Part shown: one piece after another, positions 53,255 to 60,443 of the stretch | Numbering within the stretch: the first letter of the stretch is position 1 | How the letters are laid out: the number at the start of each line of letters is the position of its first letter | DNA from: a virus | Reading direction: 5' to 3' (one strand) | DNA length: 64,000 nt | Virus record (IMG/VR): IMGVR_UViG_3300030098_001779 | Coordinates: 18,412-82,411 of that record | Program-made: the position numbers and the translations under genes | The notes under the pieces: generated by a model | Seen by the model: only the letters and a program-made list of their open reading frames with translations | The model's database searches: none | Told to the model about the DNA's origin: nothing

Positions 53255-53267
53255 GGGGAAGAATAAG

Positions 53268-54626
53268 ATGAAAATTAGAATACCAAAGCCAAAGATCAAA
53301 TTACCTAGCTTTAGATTGCCAAAACCTAAAGTAAAAGTACCGAGTGTTGTACAAAAAACAGCAAGTGCGACACTAATGACGTTTACTTTCTTGGCAATAC
53401 TGTTAGGAGTAACAGGAATAACACTAACTACAGTTAATCCTGTGAATTTATGGTGGGATATCGCACCAATACAGATAGCATACTTTAATTATGTTATCAC
53501 ATATACTGCAGTAATGAATTACTTAGAGTTCTTGCAGACATGGTATTGGTATTCTGTAGGTATATCAACAGGACTTGTAGTCGCAGGACTAGCTGTACAT
53601 ATTAGAAGTTTAAAACAACTATTTAATATACTAAAAGCTACTCCTATGGCTATATTAAAGTCACCCCTTTACATTTATCAAGATGTAAAAGCGTTTAGAG
53701 ATTGGCTATTTAACAAAATAGAATATTTAAATGGAGAATCAGCTAAGTGGAGAAGGTTCTTCAAAGTAATGAAGTCACCATATTCTCTGTTAAGAGGTAT
53801 GGGATTAAATCCACAAATGGCGGTTGGTCTATTAGTCGCAGGTGGTACAGCTACAACAGCAGTTGCAGTAAATGAGATCGTAGTAGAAAGAAGTTTTGCT
53901 AACGGATCACCGGGTATTTACGCAGCTCCATCTGAATATCCAAGCGAAACATTAGAGAAAGAAATGGCGTGGAGAAAAGATAATCCAGACGACAACACGT
54001 TAAGGATTGTACTTGGAACTACACCAGTAGAAGAAATAAACATCTCTAACGTATCAATTGGTACTGCATATACAGGTTCAACATTACCATCAGGTAAAGC
54101 TGAAGCCATTTTGATTGAGGGGAAAGCAGGAACAACAGCAAGACTAGAGATAGGACAGCTATTGTTTGAAAGAAATACATGTAAGACATTAACATTATCA
54201 GATGTAAATGCCCACAAGATCATAGTTAAAGAAAATATTGCTGATGGATTAAGTATATCACAGACTCTTACAAGTACATTAAGAAACTTAAGAGTATCAG
54301 GTGGTAACTTTATGGCAGATCTACTACAGACTGAAGGTGGTACTTATGACCGAATTTGGTTGGACACTGGTAGTTTAACAAATACTAACGCTAAGATTAA
54401 CAAGTTAGTTCTAAGTAACATAGTATCATCAGGTGGTACATGTGTAATTAGACAAGCTGATATCGGTGAGTTAACAATTCAATTCTCACAGATTGGACAT
54501 GACAGTAACTTAGCAACAAAGGAATTTACTATACAATCTAGCACACTAGCTAGCATATGGGAAGTTAACAATAACTATGAAGTATTGTTATCAGAACCTA
54601 GCCCACCGGGAGGCGTTAGCCCATAG
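53268..54626 (+). CDS. Membrane-anchored protein with beta-helix-like C-terminus
   Basis: 452 residues. N-terminus is basic and Pro/Lys-repetitive (KIRIPKPKIKLPSFRLPKPK). Hydrophobic segments lie near 33-58, 75-92, 97-112 and 182-202 (AVGLLVAGGTATTAVAVNEI). The C-terminal 230 residues alternate short strands and turns (LRIVLGTTPVEEINISNVSI), like a right-handed beta-helix. Ribosome site GGGGG-AAG. Could insert in the host envelope or form part of a DNA-ejection apparatus; no family recognised. Confidence 0.7.
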   Translation: MKIRIPKPKIKLPSFRLPKPKVKVPSVVQKTASATLMTFTFLAILLGVTGITLTTVNPVNLWWDIAPIQIAYFNYVITYTAVMNYLEFLQTWYWYSVGISTGLVVAGLAVHIRSLKQLFNILKATPMAILKSPLYIYQDVKAFRDWLFNKIEYLNGESAKWRRFFKVMKSPYSLLRGMGLNPQMAVGLLVAGGTATTAVAVNEIVVERSFANGSPGIYAAPSEYPSETLEKEMAWRKDNPDDNTLRIVLGTTPVEEINISNVSIGTAYTGSTLPSGKAEAILIEGKAGTTARLEIGQLLFERNTCKTLTLSDVNAHKIIVKENIADGLSISQTLTSTLRNLRVSGGNFMADLLQTEGGTYDRIWLDTGSLTNTNAKINKLVLSNIVSSGGTCVIRQADIGELTIQFSQIGHDSNLATKEFTIQSSTLASIWEVNNNYEVLLSEPSPPGGVSP

Positions 54627-54632
54627 AAAACA

Positions 54633-54869
54633 ATGGATATAAAAGTAGGTAAAAACAAATATCAAGTAACTTTACCCATTGTTTTGACTTTTGGTGCTAT
54701 AATTGTGTCGGCAATAAGTTGGTTTACTATGCTTCAAGTTAACATAGCAACCATGCAATCTGAGATAGATAACTTAAATGTTATTATATTAAATCAAGAA
54801 GATAAAGTCCAAGCGTGTTTAGATGTAGTAGATGATTATTACGAATTAAAACGCAGGATTGAAAATTAA
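54633..54869 (+). CDS. Small membrane protein with coiled coil
   Basis: 78 residues: short beta start (DIKVGKNKYQVTLP), one transmembrane helix (IVLTFGAIIVSAISWFTMLQ), then a coiled coil (NIATMQSEIDNLNVIILNQE). Topology resembles inner-membrane spanins or other lysis accessory proteins, but also virion-membrane tethers. No endolysin gene lies beside it to support lysis. Confidence 0.65.
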   Translation: MDIKVGKNKYQVTLPIVLTFGAIIVSAISWFTMLQVNIATMQSEIDNLNVIILNQEDKVQACLDVVDDYYELKRRIEN

Positions 54870-54890
54870 CAAAACGGAGGAACTTAACTA

Positions 54891-55043
54891 ATGATGGGAA
54901 AACTTAGACCACAAATTTTTCTAGCCATTATAGTGTTAGGTATACTTAGTGCAGTGGGGGTATGGCAAGGCTACACGGAGATCGCCACAGGTTGCACAGG
55001 TGGAATTATAGCACTAGGTATGAAAGTATTAGAATCAGAATAG
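54891..55043 (+). CDS. 50-residue two-segment membrane protein (holin candidate)
   Basis: MMGKLRPQIFLAIIVLGILS then a second apolar stretch (ATGCTGGIIALGMKVLES) separated by WQGYTE. Two short transmembrane segments and a charged end match small class II/III holins, but such tiny proteins are hard to assign. GGAGG is 10 nt upstream. Flanked by other small membrane protein genes. Confidence 0.6.
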   Translation: MMGKLRPQIFLAIIVLGILSAVGVWQGYTEIATGCTGGIIALGMKVLESE

Positions 55044-55056
55044 AAAGGAGATTCGC

Positions 55057-55230
55057 ATGACAAGTAAAGATATAGCAAAAGGAATAGTAAAGAGTTTACC
55101 AGCATTAGGGGCACTTGCATTTGGTGTAGGAGCAACTATGGCTGTATTCAAAAGAGATGCACTAGAGGATAAAGTGTATGATAAATTAACTGCTAGACAA
55201 ATCATAAAAGAAGATATACCTTTACAGTGA
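55057..55230 (+). CDS. 57-residue small membrane-associated protein
   Basis: MTSKDIAKGIVKSLPALGAL, then AFGVGATMAVFKRDALEDKV: one Ala/Gly-rich hydrophobic helix followed by a charged amphipathic C-terminus. GAAAGGAG lies 6 nt before the ATG. Its stop overlaps the GTG start of the next gene (GTGA), suggesting coupling. Function unknown. Confidence 0.6.
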   Translation: MTSKDIAKGIVKSLPALGALAFGVGATMAVFKRDALEDKVYDKLTARQIIKEDIPLQ

Positions 55231-55481
55231 TACGCTTTTATTATCTAGCATTTTTCTTATTTCTATTAATCGCAATTTCAGTAGGCTGGGACGAAAATAA
55301 CGTAAAGTCTGATCTAGAATCTATTAATCAAAACATGGATAAACTAGAGGCAAAAATCGAAAAACTTAGGAAAGATCTACAATCAGAGGGTATATTACCT
55401 TATGACGAAGAAGAAGATTATTGGAAATTATACAATGAGTCTGAAAATCCCTGCATAGAAAGCGTTAAGAAATGTATATAA
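55227..55481 (+). CDS. Small membrane-anchored coiled-coil protein
   Basis: 84 residues from a GTG start. N-terminal transmembrane helix (IRFYYLAFFLFLLIAISVGW), then a coiled coil (LESINQNMDKLEAKIEKLRK) and an acidic end with two Cys. i-spanin-like topology is possible; the Cys pair could form disulphides. Ends the membrane protein run. Confidence 0.65.
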   Translation: MIRFYYLAFFLFLLIAISVGWDENNVKSDLESINQNMDKLEAKIEKLRKDLQSEGILPYDEEEDYWKLYNESENPCIESVKKCI

Positions 55482-55485
55482 AATA

Positions 55486-55514
55486 GAAAAATTTACCATA
55501 AAAAGAGGTATAAT
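55486..55514 (+). promoter_or_regulatory. Doubtful class II site
   Basis: GGTATAATAATTC lies only 5 nt before the ATG of the next gene, so as a -10 it would yield a leaderless mRNA. The -35 region is A-rich (GAAAAA). Listed because the core matches the class; may be chance. Confidence 0.25.
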
Positions 55515-55519
55515 AATTC

Positions 55520-56134
55520 ATGGAAGACGAAATTCTAGAGATAGTTCAAGAACTGGGAGAAGAAGTATTTGAAGAATCTCAAAGACTATGCCCAGAAGGT
55601 TCTGGTTGGCTAAAACGTAGTGGTCAATTAATACCTAATATGGGCGGCTTTGAAATTATATATGAAGCTCCTCATGCTAGATTAATACATGATGGTAAAG
55701 AGCAAGAAGATCAGTATTATGAAATGAAAGTAAAAGAATTTCAAAGAAGAAATAGAAATAGAAAAGGAGCTTTATCTTTCGTAATAGATACGAAAGGAAT
55801 ACAGACAGGTAATCCTGAAAGGCAAAAGCCTAGACAAGGAACATATAGTGATCTAAAGTCACTTTTAAATATAAAGAAACAATCTAATACACATAAAGTA
55901 AAAGCACATACAAAGAAATACTTTGGGCGTAGACCAAGATTAAATACGGAAACTGGTAAGTGGAGCATTGTAAACACTACAGCAAAAGCTCCCGAACCTT
56001 TTATTGATGATGCTTATAGCAAAGTAATAAGAAGAAAAAAGTATAGAGATATTAGTAGAGACTTAGGAATCACCTTTCCAAAGAAGTTGGGAAGGGGAAG
56101 ACAGGAGATTCTAAGAAGATTTTTATCGATTTAA
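55520..56134 (+). CDS. Putative head-tail joining protein (HK97 gp10-like)
   Basis: 204 residues. N-terminal part has the gp10 pattern: EEVFEESQRLCPEGSGWLKR (a helix, then CPEGSG in place of the usual P-x-x-TG), SGQLIP, a FEIIYEAPHARLIHDG strand, and a basic insertion. FIDDAYSKV near the C-terminus matches the PF-x-A-x-end. These proteins join connector and tail. Its distance from the tail genes is unusual, and the basic insert is long. No ribosome site; TTCATGG context. Confidence 0.6.
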   Translation: MEDEILEIVQELGEEVFEESQRLCPEGSGWLKRSGQLIPNMGGFEIIYEAPHARLIHDGKEQEDQYYEMKVKEFQRRNRNRKGALSFVIDTKGIQTGNPERQKPRQGTYSDLKSLLNIKKQSNTHKVKAHTKKYFGRRPRLNTETGKWSIVNTTAKAPEPFIDDAYSKVIRRKKYRDISRDLGITFPKKLGRGRQEILRRFLSI

Positions 56135-56145
56135 AGGAGGCTAAA

Positions 56146-56361
56146 ATGGTAGACGTAAGTAAAGTTACAGCTGAACAAGAATACATTATTGCCAGACATT
56201 CTAGGATGATTGGTAAAGTATTAGATTTAGTTGAAGCATCTATGCCAGAGGGAAACCAACTCGAAAAGCTAAAGAAACTAATTCAAGTTCCACTATATGA
56301 CTACAGGAATGAGATGTTGAAGATGGCTAATGGTGAACTCGTAGAAGATTCAAATGAATAA
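56146..56361 (+). CDS. Small helical hypothetical protein
   Basis: 71 residues (VDVSKVTAEQEYIIARHSRM), fully helical, with an acidic end. AAAGGAGG ribosome site. Lies between the head-tail protein and the capsid operon leader. Proteins of this size in marine phages often accompany head genes; no family recognised. Confidence 0.65.
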   Translation: MVDVSKVTAEQEYIIARHSRMIGKVLDLVEASMPEGNQLEKLKKLIQVPLYDYRNEMLKMANGELVEDSNE

Positions 56362-56396
56362 ATTATAAATTATTTTATAATATTCGTAATATTTAT

Positions 56397-56425
56397 GTAA
56401 AAAATGCCTTTATTTATAGTATAAT
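56397..56425 (+). promoter_or_regulatory. Candidate class II promoter of the capsid operon
   Basis: TATAGTATAATATTA with GTAAAA at the -35 position. Predicted start about 56432, at the foot of a hairpin with a T-run. It precedes the scaffold and major capsid genes by 140 nt of structured leader. Confidence 0.45.
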
Positions 56426-56433
56426 ATTACAGG

Positions 56434-56546
56434 ATAGGCGAATAGTGCCTATTTTTATATTATAATTCTATAGAGGTCGGGGGTGGCTAAGACCAACCTT
56501 GAGAATTAATAAACTTTTAACTTAATTTTTAGTCTGGAATGAGACT
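56434..56546 (+). promoter_or_regulatory. Structured leader with attenuator-like hairpin before capsid genes
   Basis: Three paired elements: ATAGGC (56434-56439) with GCCTAT (56447-56452) followed by a T5 run (56452-56456); AATTCT (56464-56469) with AGAATT (56502-56507), extended by AGGT-ACCT and GG-CC; and AGTCT (56531-56535) with AGACT (56542-56546). The first is a small intrinsic-terminator-like hairpin beginning at the predicted transcription start, so it may instead end transcription coming from upstream. Confidence 0.55.
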
Positions 56547-56570
56547 GGAAAGGACATAGGAGGTCGAAAG

Positions 56571-57488
56571 ATGTCAGAAGAATTCACAAATTTAGAGAAT
56601 CACATGCAAGGTACTAACCTAGCATTATCTGCAGTAGCAGAAGTTCTCGCTAAAATGGACGAAAGACTCACAAAAGAAGAAGAAGACGACAGAATGGAAG
56701 AAGAAGAGAAGGCTTTAGAAGCTGAAAAATCAGAATTAGTAAAAGCAGTCGCATCTGAAGTGGTATCAATGATCAAAGCCGAAGGCGGAGAGAACCCACT
56801 AGGAATGGATGTTGACGGAGCTAAAGAAAGGAAAGCTAAAACAATAACGCAACCTCAATTTGATGATGCTCAAAATGCAGCTAACCCGACTACTAACATC
56901 GAAGATCAACAAGCTACAATACAGGCTGCTGATATGGAAGATGACGATGACAAAGAGAAAGCTATGACTAGAGCTATGCGAAAAGATCATGTACCGGGAC
57001 ACGACTCGGATGATGACAAAGAGAAAGCTATGAAAGAAAAAGCTATGAAAGCTGCTGGTATGACCAGAAAAGCTGATGAAGATGACGATGACAACGGGTC
57101 TGATGAAAAACCTGTTGACAAAGTTTCTATGAAAGCAGATGAAGATGACGAAGATGATGACGGAATGAAGGCAATGAGAAAAGAACTCGATGCTTTGAGA
57201 AAAACTGTTGCAGCTTACGAAGCTAACATGGAGAAAGCCGTTGAAGAACAGTCTGAAGCAAGACTGCGAAAGATGGGCTTTAGAGAAGAGAATGGTTTAC
57301 AAAGACCAGCTCTACTTAACCAAGACGCGTTAGGAACAGATGGAACTACTCCAATTGTAAAAGGTAACGCAACAAGTGGTGATGTGGTAGAAGACCTAAG
57401 TGGTTTGTCTTACAAACAACTAAGGGACTTACAACACAAGATAGATCAAGGTGACACTTCAGGTGTGCCAAGAGAACTACTTGGATAA
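56571..57488 (+). CDS. Putative capsid scaffolding protein
   Basis: 305 residues, highly charged. N-terminal coiled coil (about 20-70), long Asp/Glu/Lys-rich disordered stretch (about 120-210, with DDDDKEKAM repeats), a short coiled coil (MRKELDALRKTVAAYEANME) and a C-terminal segment (YKQLRDLQHKIDQGD). Composition and location immediately before the major capsid gene are those of scaffolding proteins, which shape the prohead and are removed later. GGAGG ribosome site. The name is inferred, as scaffolds share little sequence. Confidence 0.7.
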   Translation: MSEEFTNLENHMQGTNLALSAVAEVLAKMDERLTKEEEDDRMEEEEKALEAEKSELVKAVASEVVSMIKAEGGENPLGMDVDGAKERKAKTITQPQFDDAQNAANPTTNIEDQQATIQAADMEDDDDKEKAMTRAMRKDHVPGHDSDDDKEKAMKEKAMKAAGMTRKADEDDDDNGSDEKPVDKVSMKADEDDEDDDGMKAMRKELDALRKTVAAYEANMEKAVEEQSEARLRKMGFREENGLQRPALLNQDALGTDGTTPIVKGNATSGDVVEDLSGLSYKQLRDLQHKIDQGDTSGVPRELLG

Positions 57489-57526
57489 TAATAAATAATT
57501 TTTGAAAGAACGAGGAGAAATTAATT

Positions 57527-58894
57527 ATGGCTACAAATCCATCATTATCTGAGTATATTGCTCAGTCTCAAAGAGGTCTATACTCGTCTGTATTCGGACC
57601 AGAATACTTACAGAAACAGACTTACTTTACAGTGGACACTGCCACAGGTATTTTTAACACTACCTATGGTAGAAAAGTTTGGCATGCATTAAACAACCAA
57701 ACTCGTTTCTTCAATGCAATCCCAAGAACTGTTTGGGGTAACACAGCTGGTTGGAGAATCAGGACAGACAGAGGTAGTGGAAGATCACGACCTGTGACTG
57801 AGACTGGTGCTCTACCTACAGTTGATGTTTCAGACATCGCAAACGTAGCTAGTTTACCTAGAATCGTTTCAACTACTTTCGGTGCTTCAGTGAAATCAGT
57901 ATTCACTGCACAATTAGAAGGTGGTGTTGGTGATGTTCTTGCATTGGAAAACGAAAACGCACAGCTCGACCACGTTAAAGAAATGAACGAAGAGCTATTA
58001 GCAGGATCAGGATATGTTGTATCCGCTGGTTCAACTACTTCAGGTACTGTACCAGCATCAGTTGCTAAGAACATTAAGGTAGGTGACAAGATTGCTTACT
58101 TCGATACATCTGCAAACGACTACATTGACACATCTGGACTAACAGTTTCAGCAGTAAACACATCTACGGGTGCTATTACTCACGGAACTGCATCGCAAAC
58201 TATTGCTGACGGTGACGGTCTTATCGTTGTAGAAAGAGCAGGACTAACGTCTATTGATGACGTAGTACAATTTGATGGTGCACCAGTAGGTGGATCATTC
58301 GACACAAACGCAAACTTCGCAGCAAACGGTGGAGTAAGGGCGTATGACTTAACATTCGGTGACAGACCTTCCGGACAATGGAACGCTGCTGCTACAGTTA
58401 AGCACAACAGTGGAGTAGGTAGGGAACTATCTCTAAACTTAATTGATGACTGTATTCAATCAGTAAGAAACAATGGTGGAGAACCAAAACTAATCGTTAT
58501 GGGACACGACCAATACTTCAAGCTAGAAAGATTACTACAATCACAACAGAGATACTTAGGACAGGAAGAGTACCAAGTTGGTGTAGGTTCTGAAAGAACT
58601 TTCCCGGGTACAAGAACTGGTCTAGTTCTCGCTACTTACCAAGGTATTCCAATTCTACCAGATGCTGACACACCAAAAGGTGTAGCAACAGATGACTCAG
58701 TATTGGGTTCAAACGTATATGTTTTGGACACAGACTACCTTGAAATAGCTGTGGCACAACCAACACAGTATATAGAAAACAGAGACTACTTCGCAGCTAA
58801 TGCTCTAGTAGTAAGAGGTTTACTATACACTATGGCAGAAATGCGATGTCACAACTTCTTCACACAAGCTAAGATTACTGACTTAAACGCGTAG
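57527..58894 (+). CDS. Major capsid protein (HK97-like fold)
   Basis: 455 residues, the most cytosine-rich third positions of the region and a strong GAGGAG site, as expected for the most expressed gene. Features: helical N-arm (LSEYIAQSQRGLYSSVFGPE), the RTVWGNTAGWRIRTDRGSGR strand, an E-loop-like stretch (TGALPTVDVSDIANVASLPR) and P-domain helices (LNLIDDCIQSVRNNGGEPKL; IVMGHDQYFKLERLL). A beta-insert at about 165-235 carries Ser/Thr/Asp repeats. Followed by a strong terminator and a decoration gene. No delta-domain is evident because scaffolding appears separate. Confidence 0.85.
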   Translation: MATNPSLSEYIAQSQRGLYSSVFGPEYLQKQTYFTVDTATGIFNTTYGRKVWHALNNQTRFFNAIPRTVWGNTAGWRIRTDRGSGRSRPVTETGALPTVDVSDIANVASLPRIVSTTFGASVKSVFTAQLEGGVGDVLALENENAQLDHVKEMNEELLAGSGYVVSAGSTTSGTVPASVAKNIKVGDKIAYFDTSANDYIDTSGLTVSAVNTSTGAITHGTASQTIADGDGLIVVERAGLTSIDDVVQFDGAPVGGSFDTNANFAANGGVRAYDLTFGDRPSGQWNAAATVKHNSGVGRELSLNLIDDCIQSVRNNGGEPKLIVMGHDQYFKLERLLQSQQRYLGQEEYQVGVGSERTFPGTRTGLVLATYQGIPILPDADTPKGVATDDSVLGSNVYVLDTDYLEIAVAQPTQYIENRDYFAANALVVRGLLYTMAEMRCHNFFTQAKITDLNA

Positions 58895-58918
58895 TCTAAC
58901 TTGGAAAGAACATTTTGA

Positions 58919-58950
58919 TGGGTTGGGGAGCTAGTCTCCCCACCCATTTT
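58919..58950 (+). terminator. Intrinsic terminator after the major capsid gene
   Basis: TGGGT-T-GGGGAG pairs with CTCCCC-ACCCA around a CTAGT loop (11 bp, one bulged T), followed by TTTT. It lies between capsid and decoration genes; with only four T it may be leaky and set the capsid-to-downstream ratio. Confidence 0.85.
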
Positions 58951-58970
58951 ATAAAAGGAGAAATTAAATT

Positions 58971-59294
58971 ATGGCAATTACAATCACAAATCCCGGATCA
59001 TCCTCTCCTGTAGTTGGTGTTCCCGGAAACGTAAAGTATGTAATTAAAGATATTACTTTCGATGACTCTTATCCAACTGGTGGTGAAGGACTTTCTGCTA
59101 CTCAATTAGGATTAGAGGAAGTATACATTGTTCTTATTTCACAAAAGTCTGACGGTTATGTAGTACAATATGACTACAGTAACGAAAAGTTAGAGATTTA
59201 TGAAGCAGGTGCAGATGGTGCTGCATTAGACGAACTCGGTGACACAGCAGATGCTAGTGGTATCGGAATCAGACTAATCGCTTACGGAAAATAA
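58971..59294 (+). CDS. Putative head decoration protein
   Basis: 107 residues, beta-rich (GVPGNVKYVIKDITFDDSYP; VYIVLISQKSDGYVVQYDYS), ending in GIRLIAYGK. Size, position directly after the capsid protein and strong AAAGGAG site suit a capsid-stabilising decoration protein. Its codon choice (GAC, AAC, TAC) partly resembles the capsid gene. Alternative: small head-closure protein. Confidence 0.65.
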   Translation: MAITITNPGSSSPVVGVPGNVKYVIKDITFDDSYPTGGEGLSATQLGLEEVYIVLISQKSDGYVVQYDYSNEKLEIYEAGADGAALDELGDTADASGIGIRLIAYGK

Positions 59295-59304
59295 ATAATA
59301 TATA

Positions 59305-59392
59305 AAGAGCTGCCTATATTATATTTGGTGGTATCATCATATAGTTATAAGCTATATGGGCAGCTTCTTAGATATCCTGATAGATTAGGATA
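59305..59392 (+). promoter_or_regulatory. Two intergenic hairpins
   Basis: AAGAGCTGCCTATAT (59305-59319) pairs with ATATGGGCAGCTTCTT (59354-59369), about 15 bp with one wobble and one bulge, around a 34-nt loop. A second hairpin pairs TATCCT (59373-59378) with AGGATA (59387-59392). CTTCTT after the first is a poor T-run, so a weak terminator or an RNase processing/stability element is likely. Confidence 0.6.
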
Positions 59393-59410
59393 GATTTAAA
59401 GGAGAATTAA

Positions 59411-60439
59411 ATGGCAGGATTCACAAACAGCTACTCAAATTCATGGGAATGGAAAGAGTGGAATACTGATCCCAGCACTCGTACCTCAGTTGCACCACTA
59501 GATAGATATGTGGCTCTTAGTGGGTCAGTAGGAACAACAGCCGCAGATGCAGTAAATATTTACGCTGGTCCATATTATAATTTGGATCAAGGAAACACAT
59601 CTGCTAACTTAGAATTAGCTACGACTGGTTCACCGGGAATAAATAGAATATTAAATCCATCAATAGAGAACTCAACTATAACAGAATTTACAGCAGATGG
59701 ATCAGCTATATCAAGAACAACTGGAGCACCTTTCTTAGGGTCAGCAGAACTAACAGTAAACCCAGCGAACTCTGCAGCCAAAGAAGGTTTTTATGTAACT
59801 ACAGATTCTATAGGAGCAGGAGCAGCGGGTGATACATCAGGAAACACCCCGACTTATATTATAGCATCTGGAATGGTAAGAGGAGCATCAGCATCAGGAG
59901 ATGCAGTAATGCAGATTACAGATTCAAGTGGGACTGTATTAGCTACAGGTACAGCAGTTAGTTTAACAACTAGCTACCAAACAATAAAGGTAGCTTATAA
60001 TATACCAGCTGGAACTACACCAGCAACATACAGAGTTAAATGGTGTTCAAGTACGCAACACAACATTAACATGTTATTTGATGCACTTATGTATGACATT
60101 AGACATGATTCACATGTACCAGATTACATAGATGGAAACCTAGCAGGTGGTAATACTTATGAATGGGAAGGCACAGTAGACCTTTCTAGGTCAAGACATA
60201 TCTCACCTATAGGTGTAATAAGACACGTTAAGATTAAAAACACACATGGTTCACAGAATCTGTTCGTTGCATTTGATGCTACAGCAGAAGCCTCTGCTAC
60301 TTGTTTAAAATTAGCGGCAGGTGAATCATTTGAGACAAGCCACCCAATAGATTTTAGGAAGAATATTTCAGTGATCGGTAGTGGCTCATCAACAACTTTT
60401 GAAGGAATAGTATTTGGAATACATACTCCAATAGGATAA
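59411..60439 (+). CDS. Putative head fibre protein with carbohydrate-binding-like domain
   Basis: 342 residues, Ser/Thr/Ala-rich. Residues about 75-235 resemble a CBM4/9-type jelly roll: INRILNPSIENSTITEFTAD, a SGMVRGASASGDAVMQITDS strand pair, then TTSYQTIKVAYNIPAGTTPA. N- and C-terminal parts (HISPIGVIRHVKIKNTHGSQ; NLFVAFDATAEAS) look like attachment domains. Such proteins on heads may bind glycans weakly. It follows the decoration gene after two hairpins. Ribosome site AAAGGAG. Confidence 0.7.
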   Translation: MAGFTNSYSNSWEWKEWNTDPSTRTSVAPLDRYVALSGSVGTTAADAVNIYAGPYYNLDQGNTSANLELATTGSPGINRILNPSIENSTITEFTADGSAISRTTGAPFLGSAELTVNPANSAAKEGFYVTTDSIGAGAAGDTSGNTPTYIIASGMVRGASASGDAVMQITDSSGTVLATGTAVSLTTSYQTIKVAYNIPAGTTPATYRVKWCSSTQHNINMLFDALMYDIRHDSHVPDYIDGNLAGGNTYEWEGTVDLSRSRHISPIGVIRHVKIKNTHGSQNLFVAFDATAEASATCLKLAAGESFETSHPIDFRKNISVIGSGSSTTFEGIVFGIHTPIG

Positions 60440-60443
60440 AATT

